A stretch of DNA of 64,000 nucleotides, taken from an uncultured Bacteroidia bacterium. GTDB lineage: Bacteria > Bacteroidota > Bacteroidia > Bacteroidales > F082. Under the pieces are notes generated by a model. It did not search any database and was not told the origin of the DNA. It saw only the letters and a program-made list of their open reading frames with translations. Shown piece after piece: positions 61,855-64,000 of this stretch. Position 1 is the stretch's first letter. Every line of letters begins with the position of its first letter. The position numbers and the translations under genes are program-made. The stretch lies in the NCBI GenBank assembly GCA_913009755.1, contig CAJVWU010000002.1:1-64000 (forward strand), read 5' to 3'.

Positions 61855-62700
61855 CTATTTCAGCGGTATTTCAGTCCATTTCCCGTTTTCAAAAAACATG
61901 ACTTTACGGAAACCCTTTCCCGCCAGATAGTTGACGGCATAGTAGAAAAGCATGTTGACCTCTTCCGCTTGATGGGCATCGGAGGAGATCAGGATGGGAA
62001 TGTTCCTCTCTTTTACCTGCTGAAGTGCATACCCGTCAGGGAAAAGGGTTTCCGACCGTTTTTTATACAACCCGCGGGTATTTATTTCCACGATCAGGTC
62101 TTTTTGTTTAATGAGTTCCACGGTTTCGTTTACCAGATCACGATACCACTTTTCTTCTTCTGTAAAAAAACGGTTACGGTTGTGCATTTTAATTTTATCG
62201 AAATGACCTATGATTTCAAACTGCTGGGTTTCGATCATCCGGTTGGTTTGATGATAGAATGTTTTTACCGCTTTCCGGATATCGCCGCCAAAGAAATCCT
62301 TAATCCCCTGATCATAAATTTTGTAATCAGGGCCATCGGTAAACCACAGGTCTTCAAAGCCGTCAGGTTTTACGAGATGGACCGAGCCGATCAGATAATC
62401 TGTTCTGCAACGCTTGCGCCAGGCATCAAAATCGTCAGATATACCCGGGATAAAGTCCATTTCAAGCGCACGGTAAACGGCAAGGCGATTCTGGTATTTT
62501 ACTTTTAACCTGTTTATGATTTCTATATATTCGTCAATGCGTTCTTCTTTTAATGAAAAGGATGTGGGAAACGGCAAAGGCGAATGCTCGGAAAAACCGG
62601 TGGCCGTGAAACCAAGTTCAAGCGCTTTTTTAATATAATTTTCCGGACGGTCTTTTCCATCGGAAAACACAGAATGCTGATGTAAATTATAGTTGATCAT
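61855..62700 (-). CDS. PHP-domain histidinol-phosphatase (HisJ-type)
   Basis: A 281-residue metal-dependent phosphatase: NLHQHSVFSDG, GFSEHSPLP, a Glu in ALEMDFIPG, GSVHLV, GHFDKIKMHNR and SSDAHQAEEV supply the usual metal ligands. It hydrolyses histidinol phosphate in histidine synthesis, though some family members act on other phosphates. No his genes are beside it. Confidence 0.88.
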   Translation of the reverse strand: MINYNLHQHSVFSDGKDRPENYIKKALELGFTATGFSEHSPLPFPTSFSLKEERIDEYIEIINRLKVKYQNRLAVYRALEMDFIPGISDDFDAWRKRCRTDYLIGSVHLVKPDGFEDLWFTDGPDYKIYDQGIKDFFGGDIRKAVKTFYHQTNRMIETQQFEIIGHFDKIKMHNRNRFFTEEEKWYRDLVNETVELIKQKDLIVEINTRGLYKKRSETLFPDGYALQQVKERNIPILISSDAHQAEEVNMLFYYAVNYLAGKGFRKVMFFENGKWTEIPLK

Positions 62701-62798
62701 AAGAGCAAAACTAACAAAAACAAAGAAATAATATCAGGCACTATAAACAGTCAAGTATTTATCAGACCATAATGTTTAGCGTGAATATTTCCGGTTAA

Positions 62799-62851
62799 AC
62801 GTGAATTTTCACGTAAATATATCTGCCTGAATTATTTTTTTCCTAACTTTG
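62799..62851 (+). promoter_or_regulatory. Promoter and palindrome before the AAA/DUF4143 gene
   Basis: ACGTGAA-TT-TTCACGT (62799-62814) is a perfect 7-bp inverted repeat, and a further GCGTGAAT half-site lies about 20 bp upstream (near 62779). The -7 element TAACTTTG is at 62844-62851. The TTG at 62849 is inside the -7 box, so translation starts at the ATG at 62864. Confidence 0.5.
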
Positions 62852-62863
62852 AACACAAAAGAA

Positions 62864-63997
62864 ATGATGCAGATTCAAAGGATAATACAAAATGTTCTTA
62901 TCAATGACATTAAAGAAAACCAAAAAGTAATCATTCTTTACGGGCCAAGACAAACCGGGAAAACAACATTATCCAATGAAATTATCCGTCAATGCGGTTT
63001 TAAAACCTTAATGATCAACGCTGACCAGTACCACTATGTGGATATTCTATCAAGTGCTGACCGGGGCCAGCTCAAAGCGCTTACGGAAGGATATACGATG
63101 TTGTTTGTGGATGAAGCTCAGCGCGTTCCCAACATAGAACTGAATCTGAAAATATTGCATGATGAAAGGCCGGGATTAAAAATATTGGTAACGGGATCAT
63201 CATCGTTTGACCTGGCAAAAAAAGTGACCGAACCCTTAAGCGGGGTAAAAAAAACATATACCCTGTTGCCTGTCGCACAACAAATATTATTGGCACACTA
63301 TAACAAGTTTGAACTCTCCGGAAAGTTAAACGAATATCTTATTTATGGCAGTTATCCGGCTGTTGTAACCACGGTGAGCCATGCCGGTAAACAAGAATTA
63401 CTTGAGGATATCGGTAATTCGTATCTGTTTAAAGAGGTTATTGAAATGACCAATATAAAATATCCCAATAAAGCAAGGGATTTGTTACGATTGCTTGCTT
63501 TTCAGATTGGTTCGCAAGTGTCTGTTCTGGAAATGAGCAAGGCTTTAAAATTAAATTTCGAAACCGTTGAATCGTATATCCGGATCTTTGAAAAAACTTT
63601 CATCATTTTTCGTTTAAAAGGTTTCAGCCGTAATTTGAGTAAGGAGATCGTTAAAAGGGACAAAATTTATTTTTGGGACACCGGGATAAGAAATTTTCTG
63701 ATCAGCAACTTCTTAGGTATGGCTTTCAGGAATGACCACAAGCAATTGTGGGAGAATTTTATCATTGCCGAGCGATTAAAGTTTTTATCCAATAACCGTA
63801 TTTTGGCTAATCCTTATTTCTGGAGAACCTATACAGGTTCAGCACTGGATTACGTTGAAGAACGCGAAGGGAAATTAATGGGATTTGAAATAAATCCGGG
63901 GAAGAAAAAGCCAAAAGCACCTAAAACATGGGTTGATACTTATGACGCTTCTTATCATTTGATAAACAAGGAAAACTATCTTGATTTTATCACGTGA
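62864..63997 (+). CDS. AAA ATPase with DUF4143
   Basis: A 377-residue protein. N-terminal AAA_14 domain with the Walker A motif YGPRQTGKTT (near residue 26), Walker B LFVDEAQRV and sensor VTGSSS; C-terminal DUF4143 with EVIEMTNIKYPNKARDLLRL and KIYFWDTGIRNFLIS. Such single genes are common and variable in Bacteroidota; a nuclease-like role is suspected but unproven. It ends just before the window edge. Confidence 0.9.
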   Translation: MMQIQRIIQNVLINDIKENQKVIILYGPRQTGKTTLSNEIIRQCGFKTLMINADQYHYVDILSSADRGQLKALTEGYTMLFVDEAQRVPNIELNLKILHDERPGLKILVTGSSSFDLAKKVTEPLSGVKKTYTLLPVAQQILLAHYNKFELSGKLNEYLIYGSYPAVVTTVSHAGKQELLEDIGNSYLFKEVIEMTNIKYPNKARDLLRLLAFQIGSQVSVLEMSKALKLNFETVESYIRIFEKTFIIFRLKGFSRNLSKEIVKRDKIYFWDTGIRNFLISNFLGMAFRNDHKQLWENFIIAERLKFLSNNRILANPYFWRTYTGSALDYVEEREGKLMGFEINPGKKKPKAPKTWVDTYDASYHLINKENYLDFIT

Positions 63998-64000
63998 ACC

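Overview
The window reads as chromosomal DNA of a Bacteroidota bacterium, probably a Bacteroidales/Marinilabiliales-type organism. Supporting signs are promoters with a TAnnTTTG -7 element instead of sigma70 boxes, few Shine-Dalgarno sequences, a type IX secretion tail on a multicopper oxidase, alternative TTG/GTG starts, and the coaX - outer membrane protein - TPR - lptC - CNNM - PPIase gene order. The species cannot be told from the sequence.

Layout. (1) 0.5-10 kb: a Zn/Co/Cd-type efflux operon. It holds a His-rich exported protein, a CzcA pump fused to its own outer-membrane factor, an adaptor, a PII-like protein, a P1B-type ATPase, a miniature DUF302 protein and a dihaem cytochrome. (2) 10-14 kb: a His/Met-rich lipoprotein, a BKACE enzyme, a heavy-metal-associated (HMA) domain/AraC regulator, and gene remnants (TonB, NeuD, DUF4160). 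(3) 13.8-20.8 kb: a Cu/Ag-type operon (HYC protein, CusC, CusB, CusA with the three Cu-relay methionines, PII-like protein). (4) 21-24 kb: a T9SS-secreted multicopper oxidase and a DUF2231 protein. (5) 24-25.4 kb, minus strand: CsoR/FrmR-like regulator, thioredoxin-like protein and MerTP. (6) 25.8-32.1 kb: a second HYC protein leading a run of small metal-related proteins, c-type cytochromes, a porin-like protein, NDH-2 and DUF5676. (7) 32.4-38.6 kb: CopA with three metal-binding modules, a Met-rich exported protein, DUF302, a haem-binding protein, a triple rhodanese and DUF427. (8) 39-64 kb: ordinary genes (PAP2, TolC/HlyD pair, tsaB, pfkA, mscS, Fic, tRNA-Phe, coaX-lptC-CNNM-PPIase cluster, hsp20, dihaem peroxidase, PHP phosphatase, AAA/DUF4143).

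The main new observation is a regulatory motif with fixed geometry at five promoters: 9988, 13681, 21461, 25731 and 32361. Each copy is a 27-bp block shaped like TATAAC-N15-TRTAAC (a direct repeat two helical turns apart; the left half is degenerate in the first copy), then exactly 21 bp, then a TAnnTTTG-like -7 element. The five genes served are a His/Met-rich lipoprotein, the HYC-cusCBA operon, the multicopper oxidase, the second HYC operon and copA, which together look like a copper regulon. The HMA-AraC protein at 12357 is the obvious candidate activator. A second, separate motif (ACCACCCC[C]TGT, 7 bp upstream of the -7 box) occurs at both promoters of the csoR-like/thioredoxin/merTP cluster.

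The island also shows much decay and rearrangement: an internally deleted DUF302 gene matching recombination between 9-bp repeats, an N-terminal PII fragment, a decayed TonB tail, a headless NeuD, a DUF4160 gene with its start out of frame, and a Fic gene whose 5' end runs into palindromic repeats beside tRNA-Phe. All calls come from reading the sequence; no database search was run.
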